Source of the DNA: Bacteroidia bacterium
Lineage (GTDB): Bacteria > Bacteroidota > Bacteroidia > UBA8524
Length of the DNA: 8,169 nt
NCBI GenBank assembly: GCA_023277325.1
Contig: JALRIQ010000292.1
Span: 1-8,169, forward strand
Direction: 5' to 3'
In this document: positions 1-7,138 of the stretch, one piece after another
Position numbering within the stretch: position 1 is the first letter of the stretch
How the letters are laid out: each line of letters begins with the position of its first letter
The notes under the pieces: generated by a model
Told to the model about the DNA's origin: nothing
Seen by the model: only the letters and a program-made list of their open reading frames with translations
Database searches by the model: none
Translations under genes and position numbers: made by a program

Positions 1-1
1 A

Positions 2-1231
2 GAAACACCTTCATTTGAAAACCTTTCTACCCTCACAGGGAAGTATGGCGATGAAGGCGATACACTCTTGTTCAAGATTCTGAATTCTGGCGACTACCTC
101 AAAAAAGCACCTGAGGAATTGGTGCAAGAGAAAAACTCCAATAAACTTATATCCCATATTGCCGACAGAGGACTGCGTTATGACTTAACCGTTCCTTTTG
201 CGCGCTACGTGGTGATGCACCAAAACGATATTAGCTTTCCTTTCAAACGCTATCAGATTCAACCCGTTTGGCGGGCAGATCGTCCGCAACGTGGGAGGTA
301 CCGTGAGTTTTATCAATGCGACGTAGATATTGTTGGCTCTGATTCTTTGGTTTATGAGGCAGAATTGCTTTGCATCTATGATGAAGCATTCCATGCCTTT
401 GGATTGCCAGTAAGCATACGGGTAAACAATAGAAAAATACTAGAAGGAATTGCCAACGATTGCGGTTTCAAAGACAGCTTCCGCAGCTTCACTATCTCCA
501 TTGATAAATTGGATAAAATTGGTCCGGAGCGGGTGGAAGAAGAACTAGCTGCCCTCGGAGGAGATGCCAGCAGGGCCATGCAATTGCTTCAACAAGGTGA
601 ATTGAATGCAGCCTTTATCGCTTCGATGCGTGCTAAGCTGAATGATGCGACGGGTCATGCTGGATTGGATGAATTGGAAGAAGTGATAAACTACCTATCC
701 AGCTATTCGCCGCATAGTGAGATCATCTTCGATGGCACACTGGCCCGCGGACTTAACTATTATACCGGAACCATTTATGAAGTCCAGGCAAAGGGCGTAC
801 AAATGGGCAGTATTGGTGGAGGTGGTCGATACGATGATCTTACCAGCATTTTTGGGTTGAAAGGCGTTTCAGGAGTTGGCGTATCATTCGGTGCAGATCG
901 TATTTATGATGTGTTGCTGGAGCTCAATCTATTCCCTGATTCAGCTTCAAGTTCAAGTAAATTGTTGATTTGTCCGATGGACGATAAAGCACGAACTGAA
1001 GCCTTTAAATTGGCGATTCAAAGCCGCTCTGCTGGGATAGCAACAGAGGTTTACCCAACAGCAGCGAAGTTGAAAAAACAATTGGGTTATGCCGATTCTA
1101 ATCGCATTGCTTATGCCATTCTCCTCGGAGAACAAGAAATGGAAACAGGTTTATTGAGCCTGAAAAATATGGAAAGTGGGGAGCAGGAAGCCCTAAGTAT
1201 GGAGGCAATAATTACAAAACTTCAAGGATGA
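2..1231 (+). CDS. hisS: Histidyl-tRNA synthetase (5'-truncated by window edge)
   Basis: Class II aminoacyl-tRNA synthetase that attaches L-histidine to tRNA-His in the cytoplasm, using ATP. The reading frame is open from base 2, so the true start lies upstream; about 409 codons are visible, and from the family's usual length I infer that roughly 45-50 N-terminal residues are missing. In visible-codon numbering, the segment just after motif 1 (ETPSFE) opens the window. Next come RGLRYDLTVPFARY (about 56-69), the motif 2 arginine loop QPVWRADRPQRGRYREFYQC (about 87-106), the HisRS-specific LARGLNYYTG (about 247-256), the GGGRYDD loop (about 272-278), motif 3 GVGVSFGADRIYDV (about 291-304), and a C-terminal anticodon-binding domain (about 320-409). 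The intact HisRS-specific motifs and the anticodon domain argue against the catalytically dead paralogue HisZ. The TGA stop overlaps the hutH start by four bases, implying coupled translation. Confidence 0.97.
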   Translation, partial: ETPSFENLSTLTGKYGDEGDTLLFKILNSGDYLKKAPEELVQEKNSNKLISHIADRGLRYDLTVPFARYVVMHQNDISFPFKRYQIQPVWRADRPQRGRYREFYQCDVDIVGSDSLVYEAELLCIYDEAFHAFGLPVSIRVNNRKILEGIANDCGFKDSFRSFTISIDKLDKIGPERVEEELAALGGDASRAMQLLQQGELNAAFIASMRAKLNDATGHAGLDELEEVINYLSSYSPHSEIIFDGTLARGLNYYTGTIYEVQAKGVQMGSIGGGGRYDDLTSIFGLKGVSGVGVSFGADRIYDVLLELNLFPDSASSSSKLLICPMDDKARTEAFKLAIQSRSAGIATEVYPTAAKLKKQLGYADSNRIAYAILLGEQEMETGLLSLKNMESGEQEALSMEAIITKLQG

Positions 1232-2718
1232 GCATGATTTCAATTGACTGTACAAAAGAACTTAAACCAAGTAGATTATACACTGCGGTGCGCAATGGGG
1301 AAAAAGCGGAACTCGCTGAGTCTTCAAAAGAGGCCATCCTTAAAGTCTACAATTACCTTCAGGATAAAATCAACAAAAGCGAAAGTGCCCATTACGGCAT
1401 TAATACCGGATTCGGTTCGCTTTGCAATACGGTGGTCAGCAAAGATAAACTCGCTGAACTGCAGTATAATTTATTGACCTCGCATGCTTGTGGAGCAGGT
1501 GATGAGGCACCGAAAGAAATCGTTCGTTTGATGCTTTTGCTCAAGGCTCAAAGTCTTTCCTACGGATACAGCGGTGTGCAGCTTGCAACCGTTGAGCGTT
1601 TGATTCATTTCTATAATGAAGATTGTATTCCTGTCGTCTATGAGCTCGGTTCATTAGGTGCATCGGGAGACTTAGCGCCTTTGGCTCATCTTGCATTACC
1701 ATTAATTGGTAAGGGAGAAGTTAGCCTTAAAGGGCAGCGCATGAGTGGTTCAGAAGCGCTGGAAAATCTAGGCTTAGAACCTTTAAAGCTGGGAGCAAAA
1801 GAGGGCCTCGCTTTGATCAATGGTACCCAGTTTATCTCTGCCTATGCTACGGCATTAGTGGCACGTGGAGAAGAGCTGGTGCATGCTGGTGATTTAATCG
1901 CTGCACTTTCTTGTGATGCTTTTGATGCACGTCTGGATGCCTTCGATATGAAGATAGGACAAGTTCGTCCGCATGCGGGTCATTTAGAGACTTCCTTAGT
2001 CATTCAAAAATACCGCAAGGGTTCATCCATTGCTGAGGGGGAAAAAGTGCATGTACAGGATCCTTATAGCTTCCGTTGTATCCCTCAGGTTCATGGTGCG
2101 AGTAAGGATGCCCTGCGTCACGTAACTCAGGTGGTGAATACGGAGATTAACGCTGTTACGGATAACCCAAATATTTTCGCCGACGAAGATGAAATCATCA
2201 GCGGAGGAAACTTCCACGGACAACCGCTTGCATTGCCGATTGATTACCTATGCATGGCTTTGTCGGAATTAGGAAATATTTCAGAACGTCGTTTATACCT
2301 GCTTGTTTCCGGACAAAGAAACCTGCCTGCATTCCTTACACCAAACCCTGGATTGCATTCTGGTTTTATGATCATTCAATACCTTTCTGCCGGAATTGTA
2401 AGTCAGAATAAACAATACTGTGCGCCCGCTTCGGTCGACTCAATCGTGAGCAGTAATGGCCAAGAGGACCATGTAAGTATGGGTGCAAATGCGGCAACCA
2501 AGTGCTATAAAGTGCTATTGAATTTAGAGCGAATTTTGGCATTGGAACTCATGACAGCAGCCCAGGCTTTGCATTTCAGACGCCCTACAAAAAGCTCAGA
2601 AATATTGGAAGGTTTTGTGGCCGATTTCCGCAAACAGGTACCTCAGGTTGAAGAAGATGTAGAGATGCATTTGCTTATCCGTAAGGCGGAATCCTTTATC
2701 CAATCTTTGCAGGTTTAA
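1228..2718 (+). CDS. hutH: Histidine ammonia-lyase (histidase)
   Basis: Cytoplasmic lyase converting L-histidine to trans-urocanate and ammonia, the first step of histidine degradation. The 496-residue length is normal for the family. The self-forming MIO cofactor tripeptide is Ala145-Ser146-Gly147 inside GSLGASGDLAPLAHL. The catalytic tyrosine is Y56 before GINTGFG (57-63). Also visible are NG at 198-199, QDPYSFRCIPQVHG (277-290, with Y280 and R283), GGNFHGQPLA (326-335) and SNGQEDHVSMG (409-419, E413/D414). The substrate-selectivity pair is Ser85-His86, typical of histidases rather than tyrosine or phenylalanine lyases. The start at 1228 overlaps the hisS stop (ATGA); a second in-frame ATG at 1234 is an equally possible start. 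No hutU, hutI or hutG is in the window, so the rest of the Hut pathway, if present, lies elsewhere. A lyase for aryl-polyene or flexirubin pigments is a less likely alternative. Confidence 0.95.
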   Translation: MSMISIDCTKELKPSRLYTAVRNGEKAELAESSKEAILKVYNYLQDKINKSESAHYGINTGFGSLCNTVVSKDKLAELQYNLLTSHACGAGDEAPKEIVRLMLLLKAQSLSYGYSGVQLATVERLIHFYNEDCIPVVYELGSLGASGDLAPLAHLALPLIGKGEVSLKGQRMSGSEALENLGLEPLKLGAKEGLALINGTQFISAYATALVARGEELVHAGDLIAALSCDAFDARLDAFDMKIGQVRPHAGHLETSLVIQKYRKGSSIAEGEKVHVQDPYSFRCIPQVHGASKDALRHVTQVVNTEINAVTDNPNIFADEDEIISGGNFHGQPLALPIDYLCMALSELGNISERRLYLLVSGQRNLPAFLTPNPGLHSGFMIIQYLSAGIVSQNKQYCAPASVDSIVSSNGQEDHVSMGANAATKCYKVLLNLERILALELMTAAQALHFRRPTKSSEILEGFVADFRKQVPQVEEDVEMHLLIRKAESFIQSLQV

Positions 2719-2740
2719 GGAAGGAATGTAACTTGCTGCA

Positions 2741-3364
2741 ATGATTCAATTCATTCGCAGCATTTCGTTATTTCTGCTTTTCTGCGCGGGCTATTTAATT
2801 CATGCGCAACAAGATTTTCGTTTGGGCTATATAGCTGGACTCACTGCTACGCAAGTAGATGGTGACAATTTGAGTGGCTATAATAAGATTGGTCCCCACC
2901 TGGGATTGTTCGTGGATAGAGGTTTGGGTCAAAAGTTGAATCTCCGTGCAGAGTTCCTTTTTACGATCAAAGGCGCCAAAAACTATATCGATATCGATAA
3001 TATCACCGACCCTTTTAAATCGGCCTTTTATTATATCGAAGTGCCACTCATGTTGAATTACCGAATCAAGGATTTTCAAATAGAAGCTGGTCCTTCGTTC
3101 GGTGTATTGATGTACGCCTATAATAGCGACAAAACCGGCAGGTATGTGACCACTTCCCGCTATAATACACTGGAGTGGGGGATGAACTTAGGTTTATCCT
3201 ATACGCTGAAAAGAGACCTCTTAATTTACAGCCGCTTCTCCTATTCATTAGATTGTATCGATGGAGTAAACTGCGGTAATCTATTTACAGCGCCTAAATT
3301 ACGTCCGGGTTACTTTCATAATTGCATTAGTCTCGGTATCCGGAAGTATTTCAAGGCCGGCTAA
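2741..3364 (+). CDS. Small outer-membrane beta-barrel protein (PorT/OMP_b-brl_2 type)
   Basis: A 207-residue exported protein of unknown specific role. Residues 1-23 form a clear signal peptide: Arg/Ile N-region, hydrophobic SLFLLFCAGYLI, cleavage near HAQ|QD. The mature part shows alternating polar/hydrophobic strands and repeated short GxxxG-type beta hairpins, such as LGYIAGL (about 28-34) and IGPHLGLFVDRGL (about 50-62), with aromatic girdle residues (SAFYYIEVPLMLNYRI). It ends in a strand SLGIRKYF, as expected for an 8-stranded barrel assembled by the BAM machinery. This pattern matches the small beta-barrel family abundant in Bacteroidota; no enzymatic motif is seen. It begins 22 bases after hutH, so it is probably co-transcribed with it. 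A GGAAGG stretch (2719-2724) is too far from the ATG to be a convincing ribosome site. The specific ligand or partner cannot be told from sequence. Confidence 0.8.
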   Translation: MIQFIRSISLFLLFCAGYLIHAQQDFRLGYIAGLTATQVDGDNLSGYNKIGPHLGLFVDRGLGQKLNLRAEFLFTIKGAKNYIDIDNITDPFKSAFYYIEVPLMLNYRIKDFQIEAGPSFGVLMYAYNSDKTGRYVTTSRYNTLEWGMNLGLSYTLKRDLLIYSRFSYSLDCIDGVNCGNLFTAPKLRPGYFHNCISLGIRKYFKAG

Positions 3365-3398
3365 ATTTCAATTCACTGCAGCATTCTTGAAGATTAAT

Positions 3399-3431
3399 CC
3401 CGTTATTTGCAACATTATTGCATTAAGCGGG
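3399..3431 (+). promoter_or_regulatory. Imperfect inverted repeat abutting the TonB receptor start
   Basis: Arms 3399-3412 and 3418-3431 pair around the 5-base loop CATTA. The outer stem has six pairs (CCCG plus a T-G and a T-A pair), then a 3x3 internal mismatch, then a perfect inner stem TGCAA/TTGCA. The repeat ends one base before the ATG at 3433. As RNA it would bury the ribosome landing zone; as DNA the inner TGCAA-N5-TTGCA has the symmetry of a dimeric repressor site. There is no T-run after it, so it is a poor terminator. Function is inferred only from position and symmetry. Confidence 0.4.
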
Positions 3432-3432
3432 T

Positions 3433-5790
3433 ATGCGAATAATTGGGCTGTTTGTATGTTTTCTGTTGGCACTTGTGAGCCAAGCGCAAACCTATGCCCT
3501 TAAAGGCAGGGTCGTTGATGAAAAGGGGCGCGGATTATTAGGCGCAACGGTTTACCTGCACGAGACATTTCAAGGAACAAGTTCCAATGATTCCGGTTAT
3601 TTTACACTCCAAGGAATCAATAAGGGCACGTATCATTTGCATGTCACTTATGTAGGCTATCATGCTTACAGTGAGCATATTCGGGTTAGCGACTCCACAC
3701 CTTCTCTTTGGGTTGAATTACATCGGTCGGATTTAGAATTGCATGAAGCCATAATTGAAGATAATGGGCTGAAATTAGGTCAGGGTGATTATACGGTATC
3801 AGTCCAAGTGTTGGATGAAAAGTCACTGAACCGCAATCAGGGTCCAACATTGAGCAATGCACTGGAGCAGCTCCCAGGAATTAATAGTGTGAATATGGGT
3901 GTTGCAGTGAGCAAACCAGTTATTCGGGGCATGTCGGGAAACCGCATCGTGGTGGCAGAAAATGGTATCAAGCAGGAAGGTCAACAGTGGGGCGCCGATC
4001 ATGGCTTGGAAATCGATCCTTTTAATGCCGAAAGAATAGAAATCATCAAAGGGCCAGCTTCTTTGTTGTATGGATCCGATGCCATGGGTGGGGTTATCCA
4101 TATCAAACAACCATTAATACCAATATACGGCACGCATGAAGGGAAGTTTAAAGGGATCTATAAATCGGTGAATAATACGATTGGAGGAACCGCCTCCGCG
4201 AGCGGAAACAGTGGAGGCTGGGTATACCGTCTGCGCGCCACCTGGATGGATTATGGCGATTACCGCATACCGGCAGATTCGTTTACCTATAACCGCTATA
4301 CTTTACCTATTGTAAATAAGCACCTTAGAAATACAGCGGGTAAAGAAAGGCATTTAGCAGGGCAGCTGGGTATTCACCGAAAATGGGGTTATTCACGCAT
4401 CACCATTAGCAATTTTAATCAACGTATCGGCGTATTTAGTGGCGCAATAGGAATTCCCAGAGCCTATAACCTTACTGACGACGGGAATGCCAGAAACATC
4501 GAATTGCCGAATCAAGACATCAATCACTTAAAAATTGTTTCCAATTCAAATATCCAGTTTGGTGGGAACTGGTTGGAGATAGATGCCGCGTTCCAACAGA
4601 ACTTGCGCAAAGAACAATCCAGTCCGCATGCCCATGGTCAACCCATTGGAGCATCATCCTTAGCACATGAACTGAATTTAAGAACAGGGAGCTTAAACGC
4701 ACGTTATTTCCGGGATAAGAAGTTTGGCAAAACCACCTATGGCTTTGCTGGAACGGTTCAAGAACATCGATTTGGTGGTTATGAATTTTTACTCGCCAAT
4801 TTTGAAAGGGCAACAGCAGGGGTTTTTGTCTTTCAGAATAGAAAAATTTCACCCATGCTAAGTATCAGTGGGGGTTTAAGATTTGATTATGGATGGATTC
4901 ATATAGCAGGACACAATCAAACAACCTATCAAAATGGAGTTGCTGTAGGTGAAATGGAAAGGGTGGCAGAGAATTCACGCTCCTTTTATAATTGGTCTGC
5001 CGCATTGGGACTATCCAAATACTTCAATCATGCTCTGAATTTTAAGTTCAATGTGGGTAAGAGCTTTCGTATTCCAACGACTCAGGAATTGAGCGTGAAT
5101 GGGGTGCATCATGGTTCTTTCCGGCATGAGCAGGGTGATCCGAGTTTAAATCCTGAGGAGGCAATTCAACTTGATGCTGGACTTTATTTCGAAGAAGAAT
5201 CCTGGTTTATAAGTATAAGTCCGTATTTCAATTATTTCCAGAATTATATCTATCTCCGTCCAACAGCGCAGTTCTCACCACTCCCCGAAGCCGGACAAAT
5301 ATTTCAATATACCCAGGCAAAGGCATTGATGACAGGAGGGGAGTTTAGCTGCGAATACCACCCAATTAAATCATTGCACCTGGAAAGTGGATTTGAATAT
5401 GTATACGCGCAAAACCTAACAGAAGATCTAGCTCTTCCATTTGTTCCTCCTATGCAGATTAAGTCGGCGATAGAGTGGGAGGCCGATTGGAAAAGTTTAA
5501 GAGATGCCTTTGTTCGCCTAAGCTGGAACTGGGCCATGGCACAGGAACGAACAGATCGAAATGAGCGCAGTACACCCGGTTATCATCTTTTTAATTTGGG
5601 TTTGGGTTCGTCTATACAGCTTACCCGGAATTATGCGGTTTCTGCTTCTATAAATGCCAGAAACCTTTTTGATGTGGCCTATTTCAATCATTTATCCCGC
5701 TGGCGTTATCTCAATTTGCCGGAGCCTGGGAGAAATATAAATGTCCAGATTACGCTTCCTCTTTATGGGAAAACCAAGGCTGGAGAATAA
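3433..5790 (+). CDS. TonB-dependent outer-membrane receptor, ZnuD-like
   Basis: A 785-residue TonB-energised importer. Signal peptide 1-19 (hydrophobic core IGLFVCFLLALV, cleavage near SQAQ|T). Residues 21-100 are a carboxypeptidase-regulatory-like domain (LKGRVVDEKGRGLLGATVYL, then DSGYFTLQGI and GTYHLHVTYVGY). The plug follows at about 120-226, with VIRGMSGNRIVV (163-174), RIEIIKGPASLLYGSDAMGG (201-220), then a 22-strand barrel to 785. D189-H190 in GADHGLEID, the H-rich loop SPHAHGQ (397-403), GVHHGSFRHEQGDP (557-570), NYIYLRP (604-610) and the C-terminal PEPGRNINVQ resemble, from memory, the meningococcal zinc receptor ZnuD, whose plug Asp-His pair binds zinc. That makes zinc, or another histidine-liganded metal, the best guess. 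Siderophore or haem import cannot be excluded. The gene sits 68 bases after the small barrel gene, behind an inverted repeat, and ends at a hairpin terminator. Confidence 0.9.
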   Translation: MRIIGLFVCFLLALVSQAQTYALKGRVVDEKGRGLLGATVYLHETFQGTSSNDSGYFTLQGINKGTYHLHVTYVGYHAYSEHIRVSDSTPSLWVELHRSDLELHEAIIEDNGLKLGQGDYTVSVQVLDEKSLNRNQGPTLSNALEQLPGINSVNMGVAVSKPVIRGMSGNRIVVAENGIKQEGQQWGADHGLEIDPFNAERIEIIKGPASLLYGSDAMGGVIHIKQPLIPIYGTHEGKFKGIYKSVNNTIGGTASASGNSGGWVYRLRATWMDYGDYRIPADSFTYNRYTLPIVNKHLRNTAGKERHLAGQLGIHRKWGYSRITISNFNQRIGVFSGAIGIPRAYNLTDDGNARNIELPNQDINHLKIVSNSNIQFGGNWLEIDAAFQQNLRKEQSSPHAHGQPIGASSLAHELNLRTGSLNARYFRDKKFGKTTYGFAGTVQEHRFGGYEFLLANFERATAGVFVFQNRKISPMLSISGGLRFDYGWIHIAGHNQTTYQNGVAVGEMERVAENSRSFYNWSAALGLSKYFNHALNFKFNVGKSFRIPTTQELSVNGVHHGSFRHEQGDPSLNPEEAIQLDAGLYFEEESWFISISPYFNYFQNYIYLRPTAQFSPLPEAGQIFQYTQAKALMTGGEFSCEYHPIKSLHLESGFEYVYAQNLTEDLALPFVPPMQIKSAIEWEADWKSLRDAFVRLSWNWAMAQERTDRNERSTPGYHLFNLGLGSSIQLTRNYAVSASINARNLFDVAYFNHLSRWRYLNLPEPGRNINVQITLPLYGKTKAGE

Positions 5791-5840
5791 AAAAATGGTT
5801 AGCAGTTGCCATTTCGAATAGCAGCCACTAACCATTTCTA
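5791..5840. terminator. Bidirectional hairpin terminator between convergent genes
   Basis: A perfect 10-base stem, AAATGGTTAG (5793-5802) with CTAACCATTT (5828-5837), extends inward after a two-base mismatch through GTTGC (5805-5809... pairing to GCAGC with one wobble). It lies directly after the + strand receptor stop and just beyond the - strand peptidase stop. Read on the - strand the stem runs into TTTTTT ATT, a good intrinsic terminator for the peptidase. On the + strand the trailing T-run is only TTTCTAT, so it is weaker for the receptor. Confidence 0.75.
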
Positions 5841-5856
5841 TCGAATGAATTTGTAT

Positions 5857-7026
5857 TTATTTAATGCCCAATTTCTTCGCTATACCGCTAGGAACAGCAT
5901 TTTTATGCAGCATGATATTGGTGGTCTTGTACAATACATAAGACTCTGAAGCATAGAGGTAACCATCGCAATCATTGCTCTTGTTTCCCCAAGAATTCTT
6001 CACCTTGTAGTAGAGTGTTCCATTTTGATCTTTAACCATACCTGTGATGTGCATACCATGATCATCCTGGGTTTCATAATTATCAAAAGCTTCCTGACGA
6101 TTTGCCTGGGTAATTTGCATCTGCGGTAAGGCATTATTGGTTAGGCTATCAATATCTTCTTTTCCATAAGGTGCCCATCCTTTTTCAGGAACAATGGCTA
6201 CACCATTTCTCCAGTTAAATCCTTTTTCGCTTACATCCGCGCCCCAGGCAAAGGTGTATCCCTTGTCGATGGCATTCGTCATGATATCCTTTAAATCATT
6301 CAAAGGCACATTATAGCAGGATTGTGCAGCCCAGTTGTCAGGAACTTCCAACACAAAAGGTGCATAAAACGGATGATGAGAGAATGAGGAAATTACCACA
6401 TAATCATCCGGGTTAATGTTCAAAGAAGCCATGTAGCTTTTTGGCGTATAGCTTTTTCCTTCCATTTCGAAGTTCTCTGGAATTTCTCCCAAATAGGCGT
6501 CAACCGCGCTGTTAAAAGCTGATTTCCAAACAGGGCTCAATACACCATTTGGGTTGGCAATTACAGCATCCACAATTCCTTTTAACACATTATCCATTTC
6601 CCAGTGGATATGATTTTCTGGATCCACATTTTTTCCAGGGTAAACAGCTTGAGGAACCAAACCATAGTTTTTCATCACATAAAGTGCATCATGAAAAGCA
6701 CCCCCTGCAGCGAAGGTTCCATTGCCGTGCATGCGCACATATTTGTCTGCTTTGTCCCGATAGATATGGTTTACCACGAACATTTCAGCGAGGTTTACTT
6801 CTTTTTTGCTCTGACGTAATATTTCAGATTCAAAGAAAGAAAGGGAAGAAAAACTCCAGCAGGTTGAGCTGCGGTATTGATTGTCTACAGCTGTTTTGTC
6901 GTGATCTTTTACCACCGTGAAGGTGATATTTCCATTCTCTTTGTTTTTGAAAGTCTGGCCTTGCACCAATGAGCTACTCAATAATCCAAGTGCTACACAG
7001 GCAATGCTCCATGTTTTATTCATCAT
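5857..7026 (-). CDS. Secreted C1 (papain-fold) cysteine peptidase, bleomycin hydrolase/PepC-like
   Basis: A predicted exported thiol peptidase of 389 residues. The frame is open further upstream to an ATG at 7083, but the start at 7026 (MMNK; 7023 is also possible) places a classical signal peptide first: Lys, then SIACVALGLLSSSLV, cleavage near QGQ|TF at about residue 24. From this start the oxyanion glutamine is Q50 in DNQYRSSTCWSFSS, the catalytic cysteine is C56, the histidine is H323 in DDHGMHITG, and the asparagine is N344 in VKNSWGN. The wide Cys-His spacing and the HGM-ITG and NSWG contexts fit the C1B bleomycin hydrolase/aminopeptidase C family, although that family is mostly cytosolic and nearer 450 residues. 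The protein ends in lysine, as do some bleomycin hydrolases that trim their C-terminal arm. It is transcribed towards the receptor gene and alone on its strand here. Periplasmic or extracellular peptide trimming is inferred. Confidence 0.88.
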   Translation of the reverse strand: MMNKTWSIACVALGLLSSSLVQGQTFKNKENGNITFTVVKDHDKTAVDNQYRSSTCWSFSSLSFFESEILRQSKKEVNLAEMFVVNHIYRDKADKYVRMHGNGTFAAGGAFHDALYVMKNYGLVPQAVYPGKNVDPENHIHWEMDNVLKGIVDAVIANPNGVLSPVWKSAFNSAVDAYLGEIPENFEMEGKSYTPKSYMASLNINPDDYVVISSFSHHPFYAPFVLEVPDNWAAQSCYNVPLNDLKDIMTNAIDKGYTFAWGADVSEKGFNWRNGVAIVPEKGWAPYGKEDIDSLTNNALPQMQITQANRQEAFDNYETQDDHGMHITGMVKDQNGTLYYKVKNSWGNKSNDCDGYLYASESYVLYKTTNIMLHKNAVPSGIAKKLGIK

Positions 7027-7052
7027 AATGGGTGTTTGTTTTTTATGGATTG

Positions 7053-7084
7053 GCAATATACGGGCAAGATTTGCGGTGACCAAA
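7053..7084 (-). promoter_or_regulatory. Weak candidate promoter for the C1 peptidase
   Basis: Read on the - strand, TTTG (7084-7081) is followed after 20 bases by TATATTGC (7060-7053), a partial match to the Bacteroidota -33 TTTG / -7 TAnnTTTG pattern. It would give a leader of roughly 20 A-rich bases before the start at 7026, which supports that start over 7083. The -7 match is poor, with two of the six fixed bases wrong. Confidence 0.22.
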
Positions 7085-7120
7085 TATGCTCCGATAAGGG
7101 GAGGAGAGCTATAGATTTAA

Positions 7121-7138
7121 ATTTATACTTCTATAAAT
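7121..7138. promoter_or_regulatory. AT-rich perfect dyad in the divergent region
   Basis: ATTTATA (7121-7127) and TATAAAT (7132-7138) form a perfect 7-base inverted repeat around CTTC. It lies about 95 bases upstream of the peptidase start and about 210 bases upstream of the receptor-like gene. It could be an operator, but AT-rich intergenic DNA yields such dyads by chance fairly often. Confidence 0.2.

Noticed and set aside
68..70. TTG at 68 as the start of hisS
   Set aside because: The frame is open to base 2 and the upstream codons encode conserved HisRS sequence (ETPSFE, LTGKYGDEGD), so the gene simply begins outside the window.
1228..2718. hutH as a tyrosine ammonia-lyase for pigment synthesis
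   Set aside because: Ser85-His86 at the selectivity position and the histidase contexts around Y280/R283 and QEDH favour histidine; there are no aryl-polyene genes nearby.
2726..2731. ATG directly followed by TAA after a GGAAGG stretch between hutH and the barrel gene (start-stop element)
   Set aside because: Six bases occur too easily by chance, and Shine-Dalgarno use is weak in this phylum; nothing else supports regulation here.
2733..2741. TTGC-T-GCAA dyad at the barrel gene start
   Set aside because: Four-base arms around one base are too short to form a hairpin or a credible operator.
4183..4218. GC-rich overlapping dyads (GGAGG/CCTCC/GGAGG, TCCG/CGGA) inside the receptor gene
   Set aside because: They lie in codons for a Gly/Ser/Ala-rich barrel segment; repeated Gly and Ser codons explain them without a separate function.
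4520..4852. 110-codon antisense open frame within the receptor gene
   Set aside because: It lacks recognisable motifs or a leader and lies opposite a well-supported gene; it is a reading-frame shadow.
6549..6920. 123-codon + strand open frame opposite the C1 peptidase
   Set aside because: The - strand frame carries the catalytic motifs and a signal peptide; the + strand translation has no family features.
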